NCBI GenBank assembly: GCA_947460915.1
Contig: CANHKJ010000230.1
Coordinates: 1 to 5,133, forward strand
Origin: Verrucomicrobiia bacterium
GTDB taxonomy: Bacteria > Verrucomicrobiota > Verrucomicrobiia > Verrucomicrobiales > Akkermansiaceae
Length of the DNA: 5,133 nt
Direction: 5' to 3'
This document shows positions 1 to 5,133 of this stretch, piece by piece. A program made the position numbers and the translations under genes. Every line of letters begins with the position of its first letter. The stretch's first letter is position 1. A model generated the notes under the pieces. It saw only the letters and a list, made by a program, of their open reading frames with translations. It made no database searches and was not told where the DNA came from.

Positions 1-3000
1 CTTACTCCTGCTGCCGCAGCAGGAACCACGCCGAGTGTGAATTCTGCCGCTGTCGGAGTGTGGAACGGTTGGTCTCCCGATCTCGCGGCACGCGCCCGCT
101 CGGGAACCGCGACGGTTGATTACAAGGCTCCCAAATCTCAAACGGGATTTCGTGCTTGGCTTGTTTCTCATCCCTCCGAGCAAACTCCTCGCAACCTCAG
201 CTGGCGCGCGCAATCATCGTCAAGCGGGTCAGCGGAGTTGTTCAAAAAGCAGACATCAGGCTTCGATCTCTTCGCGGAAAAAGTGCCAGTTCCTCAAAAA
301 AATCGCAGCGGCTCTTTCGCTTGGGCCGTCACTCAGGAAAATACCAAGGCGCGCATTAACATCGGAGCCAATGATGAAAAGCGCATCAGTCTCGACGATC
401 GCATGCAAGCTCCTGCTCGGCCGAATCTAAGTCTCTCCGCTTTTCTCAAGCACCCCACGAGCGACGGGGGGAGTAACGCGGAGAAGTGGGAGAAACGGCC
501 AAGCACCATTCTGAACTTAGGACAAACCTTGCTCGATGAAGAATACAGCGTTACACCGAGCACCGTTGGTTCTCTGGCGCTCGACTACACGACGACCTCG
601 GCATCGCTGTTGACGAACTCGGTCAAGGGCGGTCTCAAGTGGGACTTGACTACTGGCTTTGACATGACTGATTCAGAGTTTGCGGCAACTGCATGGGGAA
701 ACTTGAAGAATCCGTTCCGGAGCACGACTCCGCGAGAGTATAAGGGGCAAAAACCTCTGTGGTCGCCCTTGCAAACATCGGCGCAAACCCGCGTCTTGAT
801 GGACTTTCCTCCCGCCTCGGTGAATCATAAATTTGTCGTCAATGGTGTGCCTACCTTTGATACCCTGCGCTCGTACTATCGCAGCTATCGGCATCTTTAC
901 AATTCCACCCAAGGTGGCACGACGGCCTTTGAGCGCCCTTATTCCCACATTGCTAGCGACATCGTGCCAGGTCGGCCCTTTGGCGTGAAGACTCACCCTT
1001 CGATCGCACCGGTGTTGGATCGTATCAATTTTATCCTCAGCATTTATGCTAAGGCCGACGGCACCTTGTGCATCCTCATGAGTCCGATCGTGACAATTTG
1101 GAATCCGCACAATGTGGATGTGGAAACGGAGGGACTCGTTGTCTATCCTTGGATCGACTTAGCGATTTTCTGGAATTGGAATGTGAAACCAGCTGCGGCA
1201 AATGCCATCACGTGGAATTCATCACTGTCACGTTTTGTCGGCGAAGGATTCGAGGGGCATGGTCGTTCATCGCGGCCGTACTTCTATTTGCATCTGACAC
1301 AAGCAGGAAATGCTGTTGCATCGGGCACGCGGACCATTGCTCCTACGATCAAGCTCGCACCGGGAGAAGTGCGTGTCTTTGGTCTAGCAGATACCACGCG
1401 GCGTGATCTGGAATTTCTCGGAACAGCACAACAGCGTACTTGGCGCATGCGTCCGATTAGTTCTGCGAGTGATCTCTCTAACACAACCAAAGGTGGCATT
1501 GTTCTCAATATGACCAAGTCGATTGGTGGAACGAGCAATTTCAACTACAAATTGCAAACAGGGGATATGCTCAATTCTGCGAGAGTGGAATTTGATCGCA
1601 ATACTTATCCTTACATTGTGAGCATGGCTGATTCCTATCAGATCAAAAATCCGAATGTCGAGTTGATGGTCGAGGCGCGCTCTGCTTTTGGAAGCTTGCC
1701 AGCATTGCCCATGGAGCGGAATTTGAATTTCTATGCTCAAGTTCACAGTCATCGAGCGACAGGAAAAGGCAATGACTCCTTCAGCTATCCTCCATTTCGA
1801 TTTGAAGAAATTCGTGAAAATCCGAAAATTATTGGCAGTCTGCTGACCTATCACCGCGTGGCGCTCAGTAGTACGATGCCCCTCAGTGATCTGATGTTCA
1901 CCACGAATCCTCGACAACCACACATCAATCAATACCTGAGTGGAACTGACGCAGGAGGCACCAAATTTCAAACAGCTCCTCACTATGAGAGTTTGTTGCA
2001 AGGTGGCACGTCATTGGCGACACTGCTGATGGAAACAACATCCAATGGGCAAAAGGCCTTTTACGGGCCATCGCATAGTGCTTCGACTGGGCGCAGCAAT
2101 CTCGCATTTTTTGAAATTCCTCGTTCACCGACCTTGTCGCTCGGGTCTTTCCAGCACTGCGATATCACGGCAACGGCTTTTGGCACAGCCAGTCAGATTG
2201 CAAACTCCTGGGCCTCTCCCTACTTGGCCTCCAATAGTGTTTACAAGAGTGTGACATCTGCACCCAATGGTGAAACGATTTCTCCAGCATTGAGCGTTTA
2301 TGATCACTCCTATTTGGCGAATGAAGCACTTTTTGATGCAACCTTTCTCTCGGGTGTCGCCCCCAAATTTGGTTCGCGCAAAACAGCGGCAGGTAGCCCC
2401 GATGTCTGGAACAGTAGCCAAGTTTCTGAATCGCAAAATGCCAATGCTGTGCTCGCAGAGTTTTTTAAGGATCCGGTGAGCAATCCGCTGCGTAATCCGC
2501 GCATGACTCTGTATCGCGCTGGTCTCAGCGATAAGGACTTGAGCGCTCGACTGAATGGTCCTGAAAAAACATTGCGCCTCGCAGCGCATTTGTTAGTCGA
2601 GGGCGGCTTCAACATCAATTCCACCAGCGAGGAAGCATGGACGGCAGTGCTTTCGAGTTTGCGAGGTGCAGATCCGGCATCGACAACGAAGACTGCGATG
2701 TCGCGCTTCCGCCACATTCTTACCTCGGCCCCGACGAACATGGCAGAGAATGATCCTTGGTCAGGTTTCCGCACCTTAACCGATGCCGAGGTAAAAACAT
2801 TGGCGAAAAATATCGTCGCCGAGGTTCGTCTGCGTGGTCCATTTCTCTCGTTAGGCGAATTTGTGAATCGTCAGATCAATCGTGATCGCAGTGTGGGCTC
2901 AAGCGGTGCCCTGCAGTCAGCCATAGACAAGAGCGGCCTAAACAAAAAATTCACTTATGCGTCGATCGATACCTCTGCGTATCCTAACCGCGATGCCTTG

Positions 3001-3324
3001 ACGACTGCTAACACTGGCACGAACACCCCAGGCTGGCTTTCCCAGGCTGATGTGCTTCATGCCTTGGCTCCGTTCATCACGGCGCGTTCTGATACCTTCA
3101 CGGTGCGCTCGCTCGGTGAGGCGAAGGATGCTCAGGGTAAGATCATTTCTACAGTTCGTTTGGAGGCGGTTGTCCAGCGTACTCCGGATTGGGTTGAATC
3201 CATCGATGACTCGGTATTGCCGATCACCGATCTCACATCGCGGATCAACCAAGCCTTTGGCCGTCGGTTCATCGTACTATCCGTGCGTGAAATCCTCAGT
3301 GACAAAGAAGGCAATCCCGTCTAA
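1..3324 (+). CDS. Verru_Chthon cassette protein A-like giant envelope protein (5' partial)
   Basis: The frame is open from base 1 (codons CTT ACT CCT ...), so the GTG at 37 is not a credible start and the gene begins upstream. The visible part is 1107 residues plus TAA. Conserved blocks, numbered from base 1, are: FAWAVTQENTKARINI (106-121); LLTNSVKGGLKWDL (203-216), recalling the 'LLTDVxxGGLKKDLS' block of the family; PIVTIWNPHNVDVE (362-375); LAPGEVRVFGLAD (452-464); IPRSPTLSLGSFQH (706-719) then ANSWASPYL; YDHSYLANEALFD (767-779); AAHLLVEGGFNINSTSEEAW (861-880); GPFLSLGEFVNR (946-957); and a tail with SQADVLHALAPFITARSDTF and FGRRFIVLSVREI. From memory these fit Verru_Chthon cassette protein A (TIGR02600), large Verrucomicrobia proteins encoded with prepilin-like proteins B, C and D. 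The molecular function is unknown; an exported, pilus- or secretion-associated role is inferred. The N-terminal membrane/prepilin segment would lie outside the window. An alternative name is 'PilX N-terminal domain-containing protein'. No frameshift or internal stop is seen. Confidence 0.78.
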   Translation, partial: LTPAAAAGTTPSVNSAAVGVWNGWSPDLAARARSGTATVDYKAPKSQTGFRAWLVSHPSEQTPRNLSWRAQSSSSGSAELFKKQTSGFDLFAEKVPVPQKNRSGSFAWAVTQENTKARINIGANDEKRISLDDRMQAPARPNLSLSAFLKHPTSDGGSNAEKWEKRPSTILNLGQTLLDEEYSVTPSTVGSLALDYTTTSASLLTNSVKGGLKWDLTTGFDMTDSEFAATAWGNLKNPFRSTTPREYKGQKPLWSPLQTSAQTRVLMDFPPASVNHKFVVNGVPTFDTLRSYYRSYRHLYNSTQGGTTAFERPYSHIASDIVPGRPFGVKTHPSIAPVLDRINFILSIYAKADGTLCILMSPIVTIWNPHNVDVETEGLVVYPWIDLAIFWNWNVKPAAANAITWNSSLSRFVGEGFEGHGRSSRPYFYLHLTQAGNAVASGTRTIAPTIKLAPGEVRVFGLADTTRRDLEFLGTAQQRTWRMRPISSASDLSNTTKGGIVLNMTKSIGGTSNFNYKLQTGDMLNSARVEFDRNTYPYIVSMADSYQIKNPNVELMVEARSAFGSLPALPMERNLNFYAQVHSHRATGKGNDSFSYPPFRFEEIRENPKIIGSLLTYHRVALSSTMPLSDLMFTTNPRQPHINQYLSGTDAGGTKFQTAPHYESLLQGGTSLATLLMETTSNGQKAFYGPSHSASTGRSNLAFFEIPRSPTLSLGSFQHCDITATAFGTASQIANSWASPYLASNSVYKSVTSAPNGETISPALSVYDHSYLANEALFDATFLSGVAPKFGSRKTAAGSPDVWNSSQVSESQNANAVLAEFFKDPVSNPLRNPRMTLYRAGLSDKDLSARLNGPEKTLRLAAHLLVEGGFNINSTSEEAWTAVLSSLRGADPASTTKTAMSRFRHILTSAPTNMAENDPWSGFRTLTDAEVKTLAKNIVAEVRLRGPFLSLGEFVNRQINRDRSVGSSGALQSAIDKSGLNKKFTYASIDTSAYPNRDALTTANTGTNTPGWLSQADVLHALAPFITARSDTFTVRSLGEAKDAQGKIISTVRLEAVVQRTPDWVESIDDSVLPITDLTSRINQAFGRRFIVLSVREILSDKEGNPV

Positions 3325-3347
3325 GATCTCGCATTCACTTCCTGATT

Positions 3348-4058
3348 ATGCATCGCTTTGTATCGCTATTTTTTTTGCTGATTGCTATGTCGCTCCATGC
3401 GGCTCCGCCACGTGTGCTCGCCTGGGATGATGAGATTGCGGCAAAAAAACTCGCTCTTGTATCGGCTACTTCACAAGTAGAAATTATCGGGATGCACCCT
3501 TCAAAACGCACTTTTGGGCTGCGCCTCAAGGGTGCTGGTCCGTATTTCATTCGCGTGCTCGATCAAGCTCCTGCCGCTGACGGCAAGCCGATTCAGATCC
3601 AAGTTCCGCTCACCGATGTCGTCAAGCATCCTTTAATCTTGTTGATGCCCGATGCCAAGCATCCAACTGGTTTGCGTCCTCTGGTCATCGACGATGATGT
3701 GCAAGGTTTTGCCTGGGGTTCGTATCGATTTATGAATGCCACGCCCAAGGACATCGTCGTGCAAATGGAGCAAAAAGCGGTGAAAGTGCCTGCTGGCTGG
3801 AAAGCTGTGGATCTGAACCTCGGAGGCGAGACGCGCGGCATTGGCGCACGTGTGGCGCTGACGGAATCAATCGAAAAGGTGCTCTACTCTGCAGTGTGGG
3901 AGTTCGATGCCAATGCGCGCACGTTGTGCATCATTGTTCCGGGCACAGACCCTCGTCTCGGTCCGATTGCTTTCAAGGCGGTGCCCGAGGATAAGATTGG
4001 CTACGAGCTTGATACGAAAGAAGAAAAAAAATCCACAGGAACGGAAACGTCTCCTTGA
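3348..4058 (+). CDS. Exported protein of unknown function, cassette neighbour
   Basis: This is a 236-residue protein with a clear Sec signal peptide: a short n-region (MHR), a hydrophobic core (FVSLFFLLIAMSL, about 4-16) and a probable signal peptidase I site after SLHA (about residue 18). No lipobox cysteine is present, so a periplasmic or surface location is inferred. The mature part has no catalytic motif I recognise. It looks beta-rich, with alternating hydrophobic stretches, a GSYRFMN-ATPKDIVVQM segment (124-140), VPAGWKAVDLNLGG (147-160), and a late VWEFDANARTLCIIVPG block (183-199). The last 20 residues are charged and low-complexity (KEEKKSTGTETSP). The start is 23 bases after the upstream stop. 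I see no Shine-Dalgarno sequence before it, but the signal peptide fixes this ATG. I recall similar short secreted proteins trailing Verru_Chthon cassettes, and co-function with the giant protein upstream is inferred from that position. An 8-T run (3369-3376) lies in the signal-peptide codons. Confidence 0.85.
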   Translation: MHRFVSLFFLLIAMSLHAAPPRVLAWDDEIAAKKLALVSATSQVEIIGMHPSKRTFGLRLKGAGPYFIRVLDQAPAADGKPIQIQVPLTDVVKHPLILLMPDAKHPTGLRPLVIDDDVQGFAWGSYRFMNATPKDIVVQMEQKAVKVPAGWKAVDLNLGGETRGIGARVALTESIEKVLYSAVWEFDANARTLCIIVPGTDPRLGPIAFKAVPEDKIGYELDTKEEKKSTGTETSP

Positions 4059-4068
4059 TTGCGAATAT

Positions 4069-4074
4069 AAAGGT
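4069..4074 (+). promoter_or_regulatory. Ribosome binding site deciding the start of the class IV enzyme
   Basis: AAAGGT lies 9 bases before the ATG at 4084. The frame is also open upstream to an ATG at 3907, which would overlap the 3' end of the exported-protein gene. This site, together with the family's expected N-terminus, supports 4084 (or the second ATG at 4090) as the real start. Confidence 0.5.
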
Positions 4075-4083
4075 CTCACCGCG

Positions 4084-4881
4084 ATGTCGATGATTTGGTG
4101 CAATGAGGATTGGCTGCCGCAGGAAAATGCTGTGGTCGATCTTGCAGACCGTGGCCTCCTGCATGGGCTTGGTGCCTTTGAGACGATGCTTGCCGTAGAT
4201 GGCGTGCTGCAACATCAGGATCGGCATCGCCAACGCATGCAATGCGCGGTGGATCGACTCGGCTTGCCTGCGATTTCTCACCTTGATCTCCCCGCAATCG
4301 TCGCAGAGCTTTGCGCAAAAAATCATTGTGTGGAAGGTCAGTCGCGTGTGCGCTGGACGATCACAGCAGGCCGTGGCCCCTTGGATCAGTCGAGTTCAGT
4401 TGATGGGAAAATTTTCGTGCAAGCGCAATTGTATGTGCCATCGGTAGAACGACCTCATTTGATTACCTTGCCTTGGCGTCGCAATGAGCAAAGCCCACTC
4501 GTCGGACTGAAGTGCGCGAGCTACGCCGAAAATCTGTTAGCCTTGCGCCATGCTCGAGCAAAAGGCGCGGACGAAGGATTGTTTTTCAACACCCGCGATG
4601 AACTCTGTGAGGCCTGCATGGCGAATGTTTTTGTTCAGATCAAAGGGGGACTTTTCACTCCATCGCTAACCTCAGGATGCCTTCCTGGCGTGATGCGCGC
4701 GGTGATCCTCGATGTCGCACGCGAGCAGGGGATAGCGATCCAAGAAACGATCATCACCCGCACACAACTCGCTGCCGCCGAACAAATTTTCCTGAGTTCC
4801 GCCTTGCGTGGCATTGTTTCAGCCCAGAGCCTCGATCAACGGCTACTCTCGGGCGATGCATTTCCCGTTATGCTTCCTTGA
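4084..4881 (+). CDS. pabC: Class IV PLP-dependent enzyme, probable 4-amino-4-deoxychorismate lyase (PabC-like)
   Basis: The 265-residue length is typical of PabC. It is a fold-type IV PLP enzyme, expected in the cytoplasm. PabC splits 4-amino-4-deoxychorismate into p-aminobenzoate and pyruvate for folate synthesis. Visible motifs are: DRGLLHGLGAFET (22-34), close to the 'DRGLxxGxGxFET' signature of this group; RVRWTITAGRG (88-98); the presumed PLP-binding Lys143 in GLKCASYAENLLALRHA; GADEGLFFN (161-169); the presumed cofactor-binding Glu176 in ELCEACMANVFV; TPSLTSGCLPGVMR (192-205), the phosphate-pocket loop; and FLSSALRGI (236-244), resembling PabC's 'NSLxGI'. The FET motif and the C-terminal block favour PabC over branched-chain (IlvE) or D-amino acid aminotransferases, but specificity in this family is hard to read from sequence. 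Eight cysteines, one beside the lysine (Cys144) and one in the usual Ser/Thr position (Cys178), are unusual. The gene sits 25 bases after the exported-protein gene, probably on the same transcript. Confidence 0.8.
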   Translation: MSMIWCNEDWLPQENAVVDLADRGLLHGLGAFETMLAVDGVLQHQDRHRQRMQCAVDRLGLPAISHLDLPAIVAELCAKNHCVEGQSRVRWTITAGRGPLDQSSSVDGKIFVQAQLYVPSVERPHLITLPWRRNEQSPLVGLKCASYAENLLALRHARAKGADEGLFFNTRDELCEACMANVFVQIKGGLFTPSLTSGCLPGVMRAVILDVAREQGIAIQETIITRTQLAAAEQIFLSSALRGIVSAQSLDQRLLSGDAFPVMLP

Positions 4882-4974
4882 TCGAAAAATGTAATATTTT
4901 TGACAAATGCAGTATGAGCCTACTGTAGCACCATAATCAAAACGTTTTGTCGGAAGGGGCGGCAGCAGATCCAT
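4843..4974 (-). CDS. Possible small ORF, 43 residues, antisense to the end of the PabC-like gene
   Basis: On the minus strand an ATG at 4974-4972 opens 43 codons ending in TAG at 4845-4843; the last 39 bases lie antisense to the 3' end of the PabC-like gene. AGGGGG (4983-4988, minus strand) precedes the ATG by 8 bases, a good Shine-Dalgarno match. A promoter-like pair lies further upstream on the same strand. The predicted peptide starts MDLLPPLPTKRFDYG, has a Cys/Tyr-rich middle (SYCICQKYYIF) and a basic tail. I recognise no family and no membrane segment. It is short enough to be chance; what favours it is the start context, not the protein sequence. Confidence 0.2.
   Translation of the reverse strand: MDLLPPLPTKRFDYGATVGSYCICQKYYIFRSRKHNGKCIARE
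4882..4903 (+). terminator. Weak AT hairpin directly after the PabC-like stop codon
   Basis: AAAAAT (4885-4890) pairs with ATTTTT (4896-4901) over a 5-base loop. TC/GA (4882-4883 with 4902-4903) can add two pairs if G4884 is bulged out. It starts one base after the stop codon, as a terminator might, but its main stem is all A-T and no T-tract follows, so it would be a poor intrinsic terminator. Confidence 0.2.
4908..4927 (+). repeat. Short hairpin, 7-bp stem with 6-base loop
   Basis: TGCAGTA (4908-4914) can pair with TACTGTA (4921-4927) around the loop TGAGCC. One of the seven pairs is G-U in RNA. There is no T-tract after it. It could act as a 3'-end stabiliser of the operon mRNA or be chance. 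Confidence 0.25.
4938..4949. promoter_or_regulatory. Perfect 12-bp palindrome CAAAACGTTTTG, LacI/GalR-type operator candidate
   Basis: The 12 bases are fully self-complementary, with a central CG flanked by AAA and TTT. LacI/GalR-family regulators such as PurR and CcpA typically bind palindromes with a central CG of this kind. The regulator is not in the window. A partly matching AAACGTT element occurs at 5101-5107. The palindrome also lies inside the small minus-strand ORF, so it cannot be classed as purely non-coding. Confidence 0.35.
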
Positions 4975-5020
4975 CGTAATTTCCCCCTAGGACCAGTGGT
5001 CATGGATAAAGTTTAGCCAG

Positions 5021-5047
5021 TTGAGATCGTGTTAGCGCCGCTATAGT
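5021..5047 (+). promoter_or_regulatory. Weak candidate promoter on the plus strand
   Basis: TTGAGA (5021-5026) and TATAGT (5042-5047) each match the sigma70 consensus at 5 of 6 bases, but the 15-base spacing is short. It would transcribe rightward through the inverted repeat to a gene at or past the window edge. It nearly overlaps the start region of the minus-strand promoter candidate, so the two would compete. Confidence 0.2.
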
Positions 5048-5048
5048 G

Positions 5049-5077
5049 ATTATAAGTGTGGGTAATCCTGTTGTTTA
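5049..5077 (-). promoter_or_regulatory. Candidate sigma70-type promoter on the minus strand
   Basis: Reading the minus strand, TAAACA (5077-5072, 4 of 6 to TTGACA) is followed by exactly 17 bases and then TATAAT (5054-5049, 6 of 6). The transcript would start near 5042 and run left, reaching the small ORF's ATG at 4974 after about 68 bases, and then run antisense into the PabC-like gene. One arm of the large inverted repeat starts at the edge of the -35 box. Confidence 0.35.
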
Positions 5078-5130
5078 ATGAGTGAATCGATCAATTATTG
5101 AAACGTTGAATGTTGATCGATTCCATCATT
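5077..5130. repeat. 18-bp inverted repeat around an 18-base spacer
   Basis: The left arm AATGAGTGAATCGATCAA (5077-5094) and the right arm TTGATCGATTCCATCATT (5113-5130) are complementary at 16 of 18 positions, including an unbroken 11-bp core (5084-5094 with 5113-5123). The spacer contains AAACGTT (5101-5107). Each arm contains ATCGAT, and the two copies start 30 bases apart (5086 and 5116), close to three helical turns. Possible roles are an operator for a dimer or tetramer, an RNA stem-loop, or one end of an element beyond the window. Confidence 0.6.
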
Positions 5131-5133
5131 CCC

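Larger units (their letters stand above)
4882..5133. other. Intergenic region with several symmetric elements; no confident gene
   Basis: This 252-base stretch has stops in all three + frames and no long ORF on either strand. It is not a tRNA or rRNA that I recognise. It contains the palindromes, promoter-like boxes and inverted repeat listed separately, plus a short minus-strand ORF. An ATG at 5110 opens a + frame (MLIDSIIP...) to the window edge and could be the start of the next gene, but eight codons and no clear ribosome binding site cannot establish that. No strong GC-rich hairpin followed by a T-tract is present, so how the upstream operon is terminated is unclear. Confidence 0.7.

Noticed and set aside
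673..2774. Several ORFs of 80-205 codons on the minus strand and in other + frames within the giant gene
   Set aside because: They are shadows of the giant gene, whose protein carries recognisable conserved blocks throughout. Their own translations show no motif or plausible start context.
3325..3347. Terminator or promoter between the giant gene and the exported-protein gene
   Set aside because: The 23-base gap has no hairpin and no promoter-like pair. The genes are best read as one operon.
3907..4083. In-frame upstream extension of the PabC-like gene from an ATG at 3907
   Set aside because: The added 59 residues are basic, arginine-rich and unlike the family, and they overlap the exported-protein gene out of frame. 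The ATG at 4084 has a ribosome binding site and gives the normal family length.
4900..4929. Perfect TTGACA box at 4900-4905 as a plus-strand promoter
   Set aside because: No acceptable -10 box lies 16-18 bases downstream (best 3 of 6 matches). The CATAAT at 4932 is 26 bases away, too far.
5078..5101. ATG at 5078 as the start of a next gene
   Set aside because: It ends in TGA after seven codons. Other open frames to the edge (GTG at 5082, ATG at 5110) are too short to judge.
4882..5133. CRISPR array, tRNA or insertion-sequence gene in the 3' region
   Set aside because: There are no regularly spaced direct repeats, no cloverleaf or conserved T-loop, and no transposase reading frame. The single inverted repeat alone does not show an insertion sequence.

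Overview
The window most likely comes from a member of the Verrucomicrobiota. The main evidence is the first gene, whose conserved segments match the very large secreted proteins of the 'Verru_Chthon cassette' family (protein A), a group I know only from that phylum. The assignment is from memory of the family and motif reading, without a database search. GC content looks moderate (around half), and the three clear genes look alike in codon use.

Layout. Bases 1-3324 hold the C-terminal 1107 codons of a giant cell-surface or pilin-associated protein; its reading frame is already open at base 1, so the N-terminus lies upstream. After 23 bases comes a 236-residue exported protein of unknown function (3348-4058). 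After another 25 bases comes a class IV PLP-dependent enzyme (4084-4881), probably 4-amino-4-deoxychorismate lyase (PabC) or a close relative. The three genes are on the + strand with short gaps and no visible terminator between them, so they are probably co-transcribed. The first two probably act together at the envelope. The third is a cytoplasmic cofactor or amino-acid enzyme and may simply share the transcript.

The last 252 bases (4882-5133) contain no convincing annotated-type gene but are dense in symmetry. They hold a 12-bp perfect palindrome with a central CG (CAAAACGTTTTG), a partly matching AAACGTT site 161 bp further on, and an 18-bp inverted repeat (16/18 paired) around that second site. 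There is also a good minus-strand promoter-like pair (TAAACA-N17-TATAAT), followed on the same strand by a well-spaced Shine-Dalgarno sequence and a 43-codon ORF that ends antisense inside the PabC-like gene. I read this as a control region, possibly divergent, whose + strand target would begin at or beyond the window's right edge.

The most interesting biological idea is that the giant protein looks like a greatly expanded GspK-type minor pseudopilin. That would make the cassette a lineage-specific version of a type II secretion / type IV pilus tip complex. This is inference and can be tested by profile and structure comparison.
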